A stretch of 64,000 bases of DNA from Steinernema hermaphroditum (taxonomy: Eukaryota; Nematoda; Chromadorea; Rhabditida; Steinernematidae), in contig CM059625.1 in assembly GCA_030435675.1 (NCBI GenBank), positions 7,874,001-7,938,000 on the forward strand. Direction: 5' to 3'. Of the stretch, positions 38,677 through 50,250 are shown piece after piece. Under the pieces are notes generated by a model that saw only the letters and a program-made list of their open reading frames with translations, had not been told where the DNA came from and ran no database searches. The first letter of the stretch is position 1; each line of letters begins with the position of its first letter. A program made the position numbers and the translations under genes.

Positions 38677-41600
38677 TTACGAGAGCTCGTCGGTAGAATA
38701 GTTCTGAAAAATTTTTTCAAATTTTAACAAATCAAAAGAGCGAGGAACTAACTCTGAATCTGCGCTTCCGTTACGGTGGTTCTGAAGAAGAGAAGCAGTT
38801 GGAGAGGCGCTGAGGGGGACGTAGGGGGCGTGGTCGAAAGATAATCGGTTTGCAGACGAGTTCACGCTTGCACTGCTGTTGAAAAGCTTCGATTCCATGC
38901 TCATTGATTTCCCGGACACAGCGAAGTTCCCACATTTCATAGAATTCGAAGGAGAACAGGGAGGGGGTGGAGCTTGTGGCAACGCATTCAAAGCCTCTTT
39001 TTCTCGAGGGGGGATGGGAGGCGCGACGTCGTTTCTGTGCGGATGACCCACTGAAGACACTGCATTCGATTGAGTGTGACCATTCAGACTACAGGACGAC
39101 GACATATTTTGCTTTGACAACAAGCAACTGAACCCCTTGGCCAGTCTCCCATCCTGCAGCTCGTTTCGGGAGCTTTTGAAGATACTGTCGCGCTGTCCAC
39201 TCGAACTGCGAATATCAACGTACACCAGGAGAGAGCTCAGCTCCAGTGCCTCGCTGTATTGATTCTGAAGAAGAACAGAGCGATATCCATTCCGAATGCA
39301 GTCGAGAGGATAGACAGCCTGCCCGATGAAGGGTTCTGAGACGAAATCGCCGTCTTGAACATGGAATCGAATGAGAGCTATTTCAGGACAGATGACCTTG
39401 AAGAAGAACTTCTCTGACCAAATCGGGCACAATCCGTTTGAAGCTAAACCCACATATGTCAAAGCTTGAGCAGTAATGAGCCAACTTACATATAGCTCGT
39501 GTTGACACAGATCGTGAATCGCAATCAGCACCGATTATTTCAACCTCTACCAAAGGTGAGCACATTCCTTTAGTATTGTCCTTGCGAGCAAGATGACGGC
39601 CAGCCACTACGTGGATTGTGAGATCTATGGGGTGCGAAGTGGTCACCATGTTGGCAAGTTCTGGTCGGAAATGCTCGTTGAGAAGGTAGGCCGGCTTCAG
39701 TACGTATCCGCACCGTCCGTTCGCCATAAATTTTCCGTGGTTCAGTTGCATTGACCTGTCCGGTGTCTGATAGTTTAAGGCAACCATATGACATGCGGAG
39801 TTCCACATAGGGACGGGATTAAAGTTGGAGGACGTCATTCGACTTCCCATCGGATACACTCGAGAAAGCTGGCGTATGTTGAACTGCACCAGCCCTTTCT
39901 CGAGAATTTTTTCGTGTTTTGTCTCGCTAAATGAACACATTTCGTAAAAGGAGCCGTTTTCGATGTTGGCTGGGTCGAAAGGGACTGCTTGACAATATAC
40001 GACCAAATCTGACAGCTCCGCAGCTATTCGTAGATGTTTCTCTTTGTTTCGCAGCTGAATCAACCGATCATTCACTGATCTCGCTAACTCATTGATGACA
40101 GAAAGCCAGTCGTTGAGTTCCTCCTCACTCTCGAATGATATGAGATAGCGCTCGGAGTGAGGGTGTCCCGCTTGCGTCGTAACTTTCATCGTGTGCTTCT
40201 CCTCGGCTTCAACCTGATGAGTACAGAATAGATTAGTGCTTCTAAACTGCTCCGGCTCACCTTTTCAACCGACATTCCGGCCAAATCCCATTCTGTTTTC
40301 ACCGTGAAGTTGCAACCAGTGGTTTCTATCTCCTCAACGCAGTCCGGAGGAAACCATCCTTCTTGTCCACCATAGCTGCCTTTCCAGAGATTGCAATCCT
40401 TGCGAGAGACTTTGATAGTCACATTCGCAGGGAATGACAGATGGCTCGGATCAGTGCCATCGAATGATTTCACGGAACGCACTTCAGTTTCGCCTTTCAA
40501 ATCCTTCAAGTCCATATAGCAGCCGGGAGCACGTTCGATTAGTTCACCGCTTGCATACAAATCGGCATTCTGTTCGTTCACGGGGTACCGTAAACAAATT
40601 CCACGGACGAACTCCCTGGTGCCGTAGAAGTCTACCAGCTGGTTAAGATTCTCAAAGATCGTCTGATTCACTATGAAGATTCGTCCGTCACGTTTAAGAC
40701 GGTAATGCCAGACTTGGGCGTCCACCCGGAGGGAAAGAACAAATACACTGCTATCAGTACTGCTGTGTCGGATTAAGAAAGCTCCATCGTCTGGAACCTT
40801 GCTGAGCAGCTCTTCTGCCCGTTTTTGGTCCGCAGTGTCAGAGAACCAGCTTTCCTTCAGGTGTGTCTGCGGTTGAGGGCACGCCGTCTTGAGTAATGTC
40901 TTGAACTTAGGTGTCTCCAGGCATTTCTTGGTGTGGTAGGTGATCAGCTCGAAGAGAGTATCCGACAGTTTATTCTCCTGGAAGTAGTACTTCTTCATCG
41001 CATCTTTGATCATTGTACGAATGCGACAGTGGTGCACCATGTTATTATGCCTGAAATAGACTTCAATAGTACACTCTCAACGGCATTATCTTACAGGAAA
41101 GACACCGAATAGTCTCCTATGAAGGTGCTCGACTCGCGAACCAAGAATACTCCATTTCCTTTATCTCTTTGCTCCATAAGTCGTTCCTTTGCAGTGTCCC
41201 GATCGATTTTTCCGTGAAACCATTCCTCGGTCACATGCATTTCCTCAGGGCGAATATCGTATTCATCCCCTCGTCCAGGATCCTCCTAAACTAATCTTGT
41301 AGAGCGGCATCAATACTGCTCCTTACGTTCTCATCGTCATCACCAGCTATGGACGTTTCCTCAGATTTTGATGAATCTGCAGTAGGAGCCAGCATGTAGA
41401 AGAGCTTATCGTGCGTAAGTGCCAGTACGTACTGTTTCCATTCCTGCATTACGAACGAACGTTACACGTATTTTCAAGTAAGCATTTACCGTAGACTGCC
41501 CTTCTCTCATCTGAACGATGCGCCGTTTGACGCAATTCTTGGGCAGGCAGTCGTTTTCTTGATCTGAAACAAAGATGATGTCAATGTTTAGTGTAAGCGA

Positions 41601-43455
41601 TCTTACCATCCTCGAGCGGAATATACGAAGAAGACATGGAATCGGTGTCAAGGGCGAGCTTTTTGTGTTTGAGGATTATTTTCCTCTTCAAGGCTTCTGG
41701 GGAAGGCAGTTCATTTTCATCCTTACTAACTGGACTTGTTAGAAGTAAATCTCCAAGGATTTCCTTGATGTCCTGGGCCATAAGTCTCTGTGCAGGCACA
41801 GAGCAATTATCTTCAATTGAAAGGACGACCGGATACTCGCTCGTTATGAAGGCGTAATGACGAATAGTGTGAAGCACATCCCGTAAACTGATTTTCGACG
41901 TCATTGTGTATCCATGGTAAATAACTATTTCACTGCATTCGTTTCCTCCGCGCTTTGGCCCGTCCCAGCAGTCCAGTTCTATGCAGCGACATCCAAGCAA
42001 AAGGGCCCGTGAGTAAGCCTCCAGAGAAGATTCGCTCCGTAGTTGATCTCCTGTCAGATACCTAGAATACGGTTGACAGTGTAAACAATCAAGAAAAATT
42101 CCTACGTGTTATGTGACGAAGCGATCCAATAGTGCGAAAGGGGCTTGCTCATATCGTGCACAACATTATCGTGCAGCGGATCCCAGATCGAATTCTCTCG
42201 TGAGAACAGAAAGTCACAAAACTGAATAAACGAATAAAGAGTCACACCTTGAAATAACAAACTTACGTTCTCAACGCTTAGATTTGGCTCAACATCATGT
42301 GACGCGACCTCTCCAAGAAACTTCCGCATTTGACCGGCAATTTGGCCTCGGTCGTCAAGAAATTCCTGAACGAAGGACAAGGTGGCATTTAGGTATTTGC
42401 CAACAAACCATTTGACATTCTCGCACGAAGCGAACAAAATTGTTATAGACAATTTGTTGGTCACATTCTGTTATATACTTGGAGAATCTGTCAACGAAGA
42501 ACTGAAAATAAATTTTAGATAAGATTTTCGTACATATGACATACATTATTCACGTTCAGCAAACGGTAATAGGAGGCCAGAAATGTGTCAAAGTCGACAT
42601 CGTCCTTAAAGGGAACGAAACAGGCGTTTGCATTGTGACTCAATCGCCCCACCTCAAACATGTCGATCAGCTGTCGTGACTGCACCTTCATTTGTAACTT
42701 CGCTTGCACAAACGGCTTGATATGTTTCATAGCGATTTTCTCTGTGACGGGGTCCATGAAGGATGCAAATTGCTTGTATACCCACAAATTGACCCTTTCG
42801 CGGTGACTATTCAACTGGCAATCATTTACTAGTTTTGTCAAACCGTGGCACCAAAGACGGCATTCGTCAGCATTTTCGACTGCAATTCATCGTATAAATG
42901 CCGTGTGAGTAAGTGTCCTTACAGAGTAGAATCCAAGAGTTCGTGATGAATGATGTCCCGTGTGATATTATGAGAACGCGTGACGGATCCGACACTTTTA
43001 AGACCTTGTCTTTCGTCCACTTATCCGTAATCTTTAAAACGTTTAACTTATATTCTAACGTATGCACCTAAAATGCCATCGTTCATTGAGATGCATAACC
43101 GTCTCCCACCTCGCGAATCAGGCGGATGTCAAGAAGATGTGCCTTCAAGCGATTTATGTTTGACGAATTCAATCCAGCTGGACAATCGTTGGAACACTTC
43201 GAAAGTAAGACCTGCTGAGAGCGCCTGTTGTAAAGCACTTTTCGCGGACTTGGGTCGTTCTTCTTTAGCAGTTGCAAACGAAATACGTTGTGACCCTTAT
43301 TGCTGGCGGTCAAGATGCTAGACCACAAAAGCAACACATACCTTTTCCATGACGTAGAATGGCTTATCTAGGTCACTGTCAACATGCTTCAAACCGGTCA
43401 ACGAACGCGAACTGCCTGTTGACGGTCCTTTCTTTCGCAAACTTGTTGCACGCAT
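38677..43455 (-). CDS. plc-3: Phospholipase C gamma
   Basis: Hydrolyses PIP2 to IP3 and diacylglycerol downstream of tyrosine kinases. Fourteen exons: 43455-43342, 43295-43110, 43067-42923, 42879-42545, 42501-42409, 42365-42267, 42221-42106, 42061-41607, 41563-41490, 41443-41327, 41285-41095, 41050-40261, 40213-39490 and 39443-38677; 4206 bp, 1401 aa. Order: N-terminal PH ([14 protein letters not shown]), EF-hands, catalytic X box ([35 protein letters not shown] with both histidines), split PH, nSH2 (GVFLVRESS), cSH2 (GAFLIRHSS), SH3 ([16 protein letters not shown]), second PH half, Y box ([29 protein letters not shown]) and C2 ([17 protein letters not shown]). The X-Y split with SH2-SH2-SH3 is diagnostic of the gamma class. 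The C-tail is Pro/Ser-rich with PPIPPRE, a possible SH3 ligand. The start could lie further upstream (acceptor near 43525, open frame ATG 44161). Confidence 0.95.
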
Positions 43456-44199
43456 ATTTTGATCATCAGAAGGGGCGCCCTCGATGCCCTCTCCCGTTTT
43501 ACATCCAAAAGAGACGAACTAAAGACTATGCACAATATCGAAACTTGTCACGCTGAGAGCGGCTGCATGTGGCCGAGGGTGCGAATGAATTCAGTGAAGG
43601 AGACAAAGCAGCGACAAATTCTGAAATCTGGAAGTTTACACATTATTATATATTTCTTTCGATTACGTGTGAATGGAACGCGGAACTGGCGTGAACAAAT
43701 GAACGAAGTACAGTCCATTTAGTTTCACTGTCAACGGCGCGTCAATTAGTCAATAATATGAACGTTAAAATGAACGGTGACCGTGAAAACACATGAAACA
43801 GCCCCCACCGGCACTTCGTTTCGCGCACAATGATCGCGCGAAACATATGCCCATGAATCTTATCGAGAAACTGCGTAGTGGTCTTAACGCGGTCTGCATT
43901 TATTGCTATCTGACAGCTACTGTATGAACGACCAACACGACGCTTGTGATCAAGTAGTAATGGTGACATGGTCAACCTAGGAAGTGGTTTCCTTGGTAGG
44001 ATTGTCTGTGCCAATCGTTTATCGTTTTCCCAGTTATTGTTGAAGTTAGAAAATTCATGTTTACGGTGATTAAAAAGGTGCACGCCCCATTTAAATCCTG
44101 ATACCTTATGTGTAGCCGTTACTTGTGTTTGCGTGGTCGCTTTTCTTAGTTGATACGTCATTTTTGCGTTGCTTCTCGTGTATATAACTCAATGTTCAG
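43456..44199. other. Divergent promoter region of PLC-gamma and SRP72
   Basis: The two genes diverge. A minus-strand open frame starting at 44161 (MTYQLRKATTQTQ) reaches a possible donor gtatca after 19 codons and could, in phase 0, join an acceptor ctttag before 43525 to lengthen PLC-gamma. I did not accept it, because neither piece resembles the family. Confidence 0.35.
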
Positions 44200-45481
44200 A
44201 TGAGACGCAAGCTCGTTGGCCTCATAAAAAATGGGGATTTTAAGGATGCCAAGTCCCTTATCGAGAAAACTACGGGAAAAGTTATGGGGTAAACTTTGTT
44301 TTCCTGTCGTCATTTTAGTTGTCATTTGATTCTTAGAGATGTTACATTTGAGCAGGCGTATATTTTGTACCGAATGAATTGCGACGAGGAAGCTTTGAAC
44401 GTCCTTGCCAATATAAATGAGGGGGAACAGCGATGCATGGAATTGAAGGCTCAGATTTTCTACCGCATGAATCGGTTCGAAGAGGCGTATAATCTTTTGC
44501 TGTAAGAATGAAGTAGCTGCGATTGAGAATGACGTTTAAATCGTTGTAGGTCAGTCATTAAAAACTCCAGTGATGAATACGAAGCGGAGCGTACTGCCAA
44601 TCTCTTAGCGATTGCAGCCAGACTGGAAAGTCAGGGCCTTCGAAAGGTTTCGTTAGAAAGCTGTAGCAACTTATGTTTCTGGTTCTTTTTAGGATGTGAG
44701 TGTACCTTGCCCTACTTATGAACAACATTACAACCGGGCATGCTGTTTGATTGAACGGCAACAGTACGCGGAAGCTCTTGAAATATTAGAAAAGTCTGAG
44801 GGTTGGTGACGGACACGTCTTAATTTTGTGACGAAATATTTTAGCCATGTGCCGAAAAGTTCTCATTGACGATGGTTTGAACGACGATGAAGTTGAGGAA
44901 GAAATTAGTGTCATCACAGATCAGAAGCGCTTTGTTTTGTCTGTGATGGGACAAGACGTCTGTGAAGATGAACCTTCAATCGATGTTGACGAGCTAGAAG
45001 AGCTGTTCTTTGTTCCTAAGACAAGCAAGCCGAGAAAAGAGGGGAAAAAAGAGATCATCGACACGGTAATCGTGAATTTTGTCGTGCGAATTTGCATTGC
45101 AAGACTTTTAGGAAATTGTTACCGGCAAGCTACGAACGAGAAAACGCAGGCGTAAGGTCATACTTCCCAAAAATATGGATCCATCAGTCAAGCCTGATCC
45201 GGAGCGTTGGTTACCACGTCAGGAACGAACTGCTTATAAACGTTGGTTAAAGAAACATAAGGATCATGATGTTGGTCGGGGAACTCAAGGAGCTACCTCT
45301 CCCAACAGGTACTTTATTGCGTGTATTTTGCCATATTGTCTGCAACATTTCTAGTGATGCAATGGTTGAAAGTTCCCCAGCACAGCACACTCCCAATATC
45401 CAAGCTCCTGAGGGACCGCGTCAGCAGCGGCCGAATGCCCAGATAGCGAAGAAGAAAGGCAAGAAAAAGGGCAAGTGGTAA
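44200..45481 (+). CDS. SRP72: SRP72, signal recognition particle subunit, internally shortened
   Basis: SRP72 binds SRP RNA with SRP68 in the targeting particle. Exons: 44200-44288, 44337-44501, 44550-44646, 44693-44801, 44845-45065, 45112-45308 and 45355-45481; 1005 bp, 334 aa. The N-terminal TPR part is clear (GLIKNGDFKDA, FEQAYILYRMN, ELKAQIFYRMNRFEEAYNLLL, HYNRACCLIERQQYAEALEIL). The C-terminal RNA-binding tail is clear too (LPKNMDPSVKPDPERWLP, GRGTQGATS, Lys-rich end KKKGKKKGKW). Human SRP72 is about 670 residues; the central TPR array between them is missing here. The jump occurs inside the single exon 44845-45065 (...EEEISVITDQKRF... straight to ...IDVDELEEL...), so it is not a missed exon. 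The start codon immediately follows the acceptor atgttcag; further N-terminal residues from an unseen exon cannot be excluded. Confidence 0.88.
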
Positions 45482-45565
45482 ACAAAGCTACTCCTGCCTG
45501 TATTTTATTAGTTCAAGATATGTTGAACCTAATATATGTAATTCCCTGTTGTTGGAGTAAATAAC

Positions 45566-45691
45566 CTGCGTTATTACACATGACTCTTTATTCGTTTATA
45601 CAGTTTTGTGACTTTCTGTTCTCACGAGAGCATTCGATCTGGGATCCGCTGCACGATAATGTTGTGCATGATATGAGTCTGCGTTATTACA
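45566..45691 (+). repeat. Inverted copy of a PLC-gamma intron/exon piece flanked by 13-bp direct repeats
   Basis: Bases 45581-45677 match the reverse complement of 42148-42244 (end of one PLC-gamma intron plus most of the exon [10 protein letters not shown]...) with 3 mismatches in 97. The copy is bounded by ctgcgttattaca at 45566-45578 and again at 45679-45691. Because intron sequence is included, it is DNA-templated and not a processed retrocopy. The open frame reading [16 protein letters not shown] here is therefore a fragment and not a gene. Confidence 0.9.
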
Positions 45692-45885
45692 AGACGGGGA
45701 TGGAATTATCTTATACAGGTTGCGGTTCAGTAACACCACTCATTCTCAGCGTCAACCGCTTCCGTGATGGACAAGTCGAATTGAAAGCAAAGTTAAATCG
45801 AACTTTATTCCACCAATATATTGTGTGTTAGTTAAATAATTTGTTTGAAAGAACGAAAGGAATGTAAGGTTTACATAATACGGAA

Positions 45886-47354
45886 CTATGCGAACCAAGC
45901 TATGTCGGGCTGACTGTAATGTGTAAGTATCCAGTAAGCCACCGCAGCTGTTGCAGCCCCTGCGAAGAACCACGCATTAACAGCGTATCGATTAATCTTC
46001 GGAACAGATTGCTTCTTTGGAGCACTAATTTGCTCAAGATACCGATCCCAGAATACGCCTTGAACAAGTGCTGGAGGATAACTGAGAATGAGCTGCGAAG
46101 CAGCAGACAACACTTCATCAACATTGATATCTTCCGGAATCCTAGTGAGTAAGTGGTGAATAATAGGCATTTCTGGTTCGCATGCGAAGACTTCGTTTCT
46201 CCGTGAAAGCACCAAAGCAGCAGAAACATAAACGGGCATCAGAGGATCGTTACTTAAGAAGAAGTCGAAGAATTGAACAACCTGAAAGCGAGTCTACTGT
46301 GAGATCCGCGTGCTCAAAATACCTGAGAATACTCCCGTAATGAATGTGAGAACCAGGTCAAAATCCAACTCAGAGCAAACATGCAACCCACGGAGGCGTT
46401 TCTCATGAAGCGTTCCAAACCAGGATCTTCTTTCCACAGCAGTACATACATGTAGCTTAAATCTCGCATAGCACTGTCCTCTAATGAGCGTGTGAGGAAG
46501 TTGTGAAATGCTGATTTAGTACTTAAAGCCTTGGCAACTTTATATCCTGTTTTTGGCCCAAGAACGAGCACCAATGTGAGACAGACATCATGAAAGCCTA
46601 AAAACTCTGTGATGGAACACCGCAAGCACAAAGAAACAGTACCTTGATAATACCGAAAAGACCTATCCTGCCAAAGTACCCGTACAATGATAGGAGTTAA
46701 TTCATTTTGCAAGAATAGTCTTCGCTCTTCACTAATGTATGGTGGAAAGCGTGATAGCAGTCGATTAACGTCAAGCTCAACTTGATTCCATTCTTGATGA
46801 AGCTTTAAATCGGCGACAGACGGTTCTGCCAGCTGAAAGAAATAAGTTCATTGAAATATCAATAAGCAACAATGTTACATCGGTAGAAGAGGAAGACAGT
46901 TCTTCTCCATCATCCTCCGAAAATGTAGACACAGCGGATTCAAAATCGGAGTCTGAACATGACGAGGTGGTTTCATTATCTTGCACACGAGAGCCGACTA
47001 GATCTTCCGCTAATAACGGCCAAATCTTTGACCGGTACTCATCATTCAATAGACGGCCTGGGCTGCTGCATGCTAACCGCCGCAGCTCAACTATAAACTT
47101 CCGAACACCATACGCAGCAGTTTCGTTCAACACCTCATTGAGACGATCAATTTTACGTTTCACGGATAAATTGATTGCTGATGCTCTAGGAGAATCATCA
47201 TCAGCGAAATGAGATGATCTAGAGTGATCAGAGAACGTAATACTGTCTAAGAGCTAAAAACAGGTTGGTAAATACAGAGTACTGATTAGATGCAAACCTT
47301 AATGGTTTCAATTTCTTCATAGTCGGATGGAGTAGCAGGTTCCGACAGAGACAT
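45886..47354 (-). CDS. tbc-20: TBC1D20-type RabGAP with C-terminal membrane anchor
   Basis: GTPase-activating protein; TBC1D20 acts on Rab1 at the ER/Golgi. Exons: 47354-47298, 47253-46879, 46832-46643, 46597-46323 and 46281-45886; 1293 bp, 430 aa (human about 400). The TBC domain runs from NDEYRSKIWPLL through the arginine finger (VELDVNRLLSRFP), the glutamine finger (FRYYQGFHDV), MRNASVGCMFALSWILTWFSH and the C-terminal helices (DPLMPVYVSAALVLSRR, EMPIIHHLLTRIPEDINVDE). Both catalytic fingers are present. The last 40 residues hold one membrane span (AWFFAGAATAAVAYWIL), as in TBC1D20. An acidic Ser-rich insert (SSCSDSDFESAVSTFSEDD) lies ahead of the core. An in-frame upstream reading to about 47399 suggests that an extra 5' exon may exist. 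Confidence 0.9.
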
Positions 47355-47711
47355 GAAGGACCAGCTATGAACACCAGTCGAAAAGTTACTGCAATCTTGA
47401 TAACGACTTGGCGTTTCTGTAAGTCATGGAAATGCACAATTCTGAAAATACATAAATTCATTGGATGAAGCTGATAACCCAAGGCATGATAATCTATCGC
47501 AAAATGATCATACCGCGTGAATCAGTCATGTCCAAGCATCCACCGATTTGCCAACATATGAAGAGGACCACACACATTGGTTACTTAGCACATTCATCTG
47601 TGAAAGAATTTCAATATTTCAGCACTTTCATCGATTTTGTAATATCGTGTATTATAGTTTTGAATATTTCCAAAATGATCTAATTTTACCCATTCAGGGA
47701 CGATTTTCGAG

Positions 47712-48560
47712 ATGTCAATTCGGCTCAGCTCGGGGATTAAATTCTACTTCGACGCTATGTGCCCGAATTCATTTACCGGATTTCAGGTTTTTGAGTTATC
47801 TAATATTTAATAAAAACCATTCTGCACTTATATAGCTCTTGCAAAAATCCAACTTGGAGTACATTGAATTCAAGCCAATTATTCGTAGAAAATTGTTTTC
47901 AAAGACGGGTTAAATGTACCTTTCAAAGGTTTAACTTGTAACTATAACGTTTAGGACGTATGGAAAGTCTCCTGATACCTTCCAGTTATTACAGGAATCT
48001 AGAGGATTTTCGCCGTGACCATGGACTCCTTCCAACGAGTTTGCAATGCGTAAGTGGAGTGCACTGGCAATTTACGTCATGATATTCCAGGTTGATCACC
48101 GCAGTTATGGAGTCGGAAAGGCGACTCTTTTCCTTACTTCTATAAACCGCCATCATCCGCATCTTGCTCATAATGCAGTACAGGAAGTGTTTGCACGGTT
48201 TTGGATAGACGGCGCCAATATTGACCGAGCTCCTTCCTTCATGACCGTTACTTTTGACAGTTGCGTGACTTTCTTAATTAGTTCTTTTAGGTTTGTCGCA
48301 AAATTGGTTTAACCTTTGCGGAAAGCGATGAGTTGGTTTCAAAATTAGAAGAAAGGCTCAATGTTGACGCTATGAATGCATACCTACATGATGCATTAGA
48401 AGCTCAGGTAAGCCCTGATGACGAGAAGTTTCCATTAAAATGCTTTCGTGATATTTAGCACCTCGACACACCCTGCACAGAACTCTACAATGATGTAAAT
48501 GAAAAGGTTCAAACAATTACTGAACTGAAGATACTCGCAGATGAACTTAGGAGTATATAG
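47712..48560 (+). CDS. gstk: Kappa-class glutathione S-transferase-like protein, C-terminus atypical
   Basis: Kappa GSTs are DsbA-fold enzymes of mitochondria/peroxisomes. Exons: 47712-47786, 47836-47908, 47955-48049, 48091-48246, 48291-48407 and 48459-48560; 618 bp, 205 aa. The N-terminal strand and active-site loop read IKFYFDAMCPNSFTGFQ, aligning with ELFYDVLSPYSWLGFE of human GSTK1. The helical insert matches well (ATLFLTSINRHHP, EVFARFWIDGANID, VCRKIGL). Two oddities stand out. The catalytic Ser position of SPYS is Cys here (CPNS). After the helical domain the expected thioredoxin-fold strand with the cis-proline (FGLPxT) is missing and is replaced by a 34-residue helical tail. It may be an altered function or a gene losing function. 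It shares a 357-bp divergent promoter with the RabGAP. Confidence 0.8.
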
Positions 48561-49163
48561 TATTTCGCGTTGTGATTACTTTTGTTTTGTTGTTGAATTA
48601 GTACAGAGTACAATGCGGTTTGACTGCAGACAATTGTTATGTTATCGCATGCAAATCAACCAGAGACACCGCAATGTTGCTAGGTTCACACGTTTCTTCG
48701 TGCACGAATAATAAAATGAGCAAGGGCGGGGCCGAACGTATGAAAGGCATACTTTTTGTTCCTTTATTTCGAAAGCCACAGTAAGGATTTCTTGGCGAGA
48801 CGCTGAAATGAGTTGTGTTCTGCGATATGACACAAACTCGTTCGAGTTGATGCTCGCGTGTTTGATCGACGGGGAGTGTTACTTGTGCTTACTGGAATGA
48901 ATTCAACGGAAGATTTTGCTTTATATGTGCGCCTATGCAGTGCATTAAAAAGCGTTAGCTTTTCTCGCATTCTAGGGTTTCTGATCCGTTGTATTAGTGT
49001 CACTATGTGTCGCCTGAGCACTTTGTTCGGCGCGCTTCAGTCTCGCAACTGCGTGTGTGAGCGGTGGTTGAATTTACTGTTCACATAAGGATTATAATTG
49101 AAGGATCGGCGCGAGTCCCCGTGTGGTATTGTAATTTTAGCTGGTATTCTTTTCAGACAGACC
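48561..49163. other. Intergenic, no gene seen
   Basis: Only short overlapping frames. The right end carries an acceptor (attcttttcag) seven bases before the next ATG, fitting a trans-splice site. Confidence 0.45.
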
Positions 49164-49675
49164 ATGAGTTTCTTGCGTCCGCCTCCAGCAGGGACCAAGC
49201 TTACGCCCTGGGTCCCGGACCTCATCTTCATCCCGATCTCTCGTGCCTTTGAGAGACTTGGAGTCTATTTCTACAACCGGGTGATTAGCCGTACTGAGCT
49301 TGGATTGTTCGACAAGCGCTGGAATAAGAACATTCACGGTCCTTACTGCCACTGGCGTTACTACGGAAAGCGTAAGTCACATGATTTTGTGTGCAACATA
49401 TAAACGAAATTAATATTGCAGGCGACTTTAAGCTGATGGATGTGAAACTCGGAGAACTTGGCGCTTGGATCGCCCGACGTGAGAAGACTCCCAGCGCATT
49501 CTACAACGAGTTCGTCCGCAACGTTTGGCGTGTGCACAACCTCTATTACTCCGGACCGGTCTACAACAACACTGTCAAGACAATCTTCCGCTTTATTTTC
49601 ATCTATTCGTTCCTGAACTGGCTGGTGAAGTGCCACCGCTATTGGGACTTCCAGAAGACCATGTACCATTGGTAG
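49164..49675 (+). CDS. Mitochondrial ATP synthase F0 subunit f
   Basis: Small membrane subunit of the F1F0 ATP synthase stalk/dimer region in the inner mitochondrial membrane. Two exons, 49164-49371 and 49422-49675; 462 bp, 153 aa, the length of the nematode form. The sequence is nearly the one I know from C. elegans: FRPPPxxTxLxPWVPD-type start, FDKRWNKNIHGPYCHWRYYGK, REKTPSAFYNEFVRNVW, VHNLYYSGPVYNNT and the single membrane span FRFIFIYSFLNWLV ending FQKTMYHW. High conservation makes both exon borders firm. Confidence 0.95.
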
Positions 49676-49729
49676 ATTTGTGTAGGTTGTTGACCTGCAA
49701 AGGAACACACGATAATAGACTGTTTGTTC

Positions 49730-49735
49730 AATAAA
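49730..49735 (+). terminator. Poly(A) signal of the ATP synthase f gene
   Basis: AATAAA 55 bp after the stop codon. Confidence 0.55.
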
Positions 49736-49899
49736 TGAGGTAGAATTTCTACGTTTGCTTCCATAATGCGCTTGGTGGGTGTGTTTAGTCGGCTTTTGTC
49801 TTAGGCCTTCAGCTTGGATCAGCGATGTTGTAATTGTCTTTGGATGAGAGTTGCTGCGTGGTGAATTCCAGTATTGCGCTTACTGATAATGCGTCCTGC

Positions 49900-50250
49900 G
49901 TTATCAATCGAAGGCTTAAAATGCTGAAGCAACTCGAATAACTGGTATCGTTCTCCCCTCTCTGTTAATCCGTCTAGATGTCACAATGGCAGAACCTATT
50001 CTGACCTGCCTTGTTAATGCTGCCCAAATGTTTGTGTGGTCCAGCCCGGTAGTGTCTTGGTTGCCGTTCTCCAGCCCGGGTTCACCACCCATCCTAGCCA
50101 TTCTTTTTGGTTTATTCCATTGAGCGCCCTGAGGTGATTGGCAAAAGAGACCCCGAAAAAAAGAAGTCGAACCCGAGACCTTGGCAATTTAAAGACACGC
50201 CCCTTGGCAATTAAAATGCACTAGTCACGACTGGCGTTATTTTTCGTATT
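49900..50250 (-). repeat. Possible tRNA-derived SINE-like element
   Basis: Read on the minus strand, about 50230 to 49910, the sequence begins with tRNA-like material. A B-box-like gggttcgactt lies at about 50162-50172, preceded by two near-identical 15-mers (ccttggcaatt followed by t/a and aaa on the plus strand, about 50180-50215). The unrelated body carries a 61-codon frame that matches nothing (ends VIRVASAF). A degenerate A-box (ctagtgcat) sits about 50 bp before the B-box. The copy number cannot be judged from one window. Confidence 0.35.

Noticed and set aside
43742..44161. Minus-strand 139-codon frame between PLC-gamma and SRP72
   Set aside because: No domain; its possible splice to PLC-gamma rests on a weak donor. 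Kept only as an alternative 5' end.
45580..45831. Open frame that reads like the PLC-gamma X-box region
   Set aside because: Only 97 bp derive from PLC-gamma; the frame then leaves into host sequence. It is an inserted fragment and not a gene.
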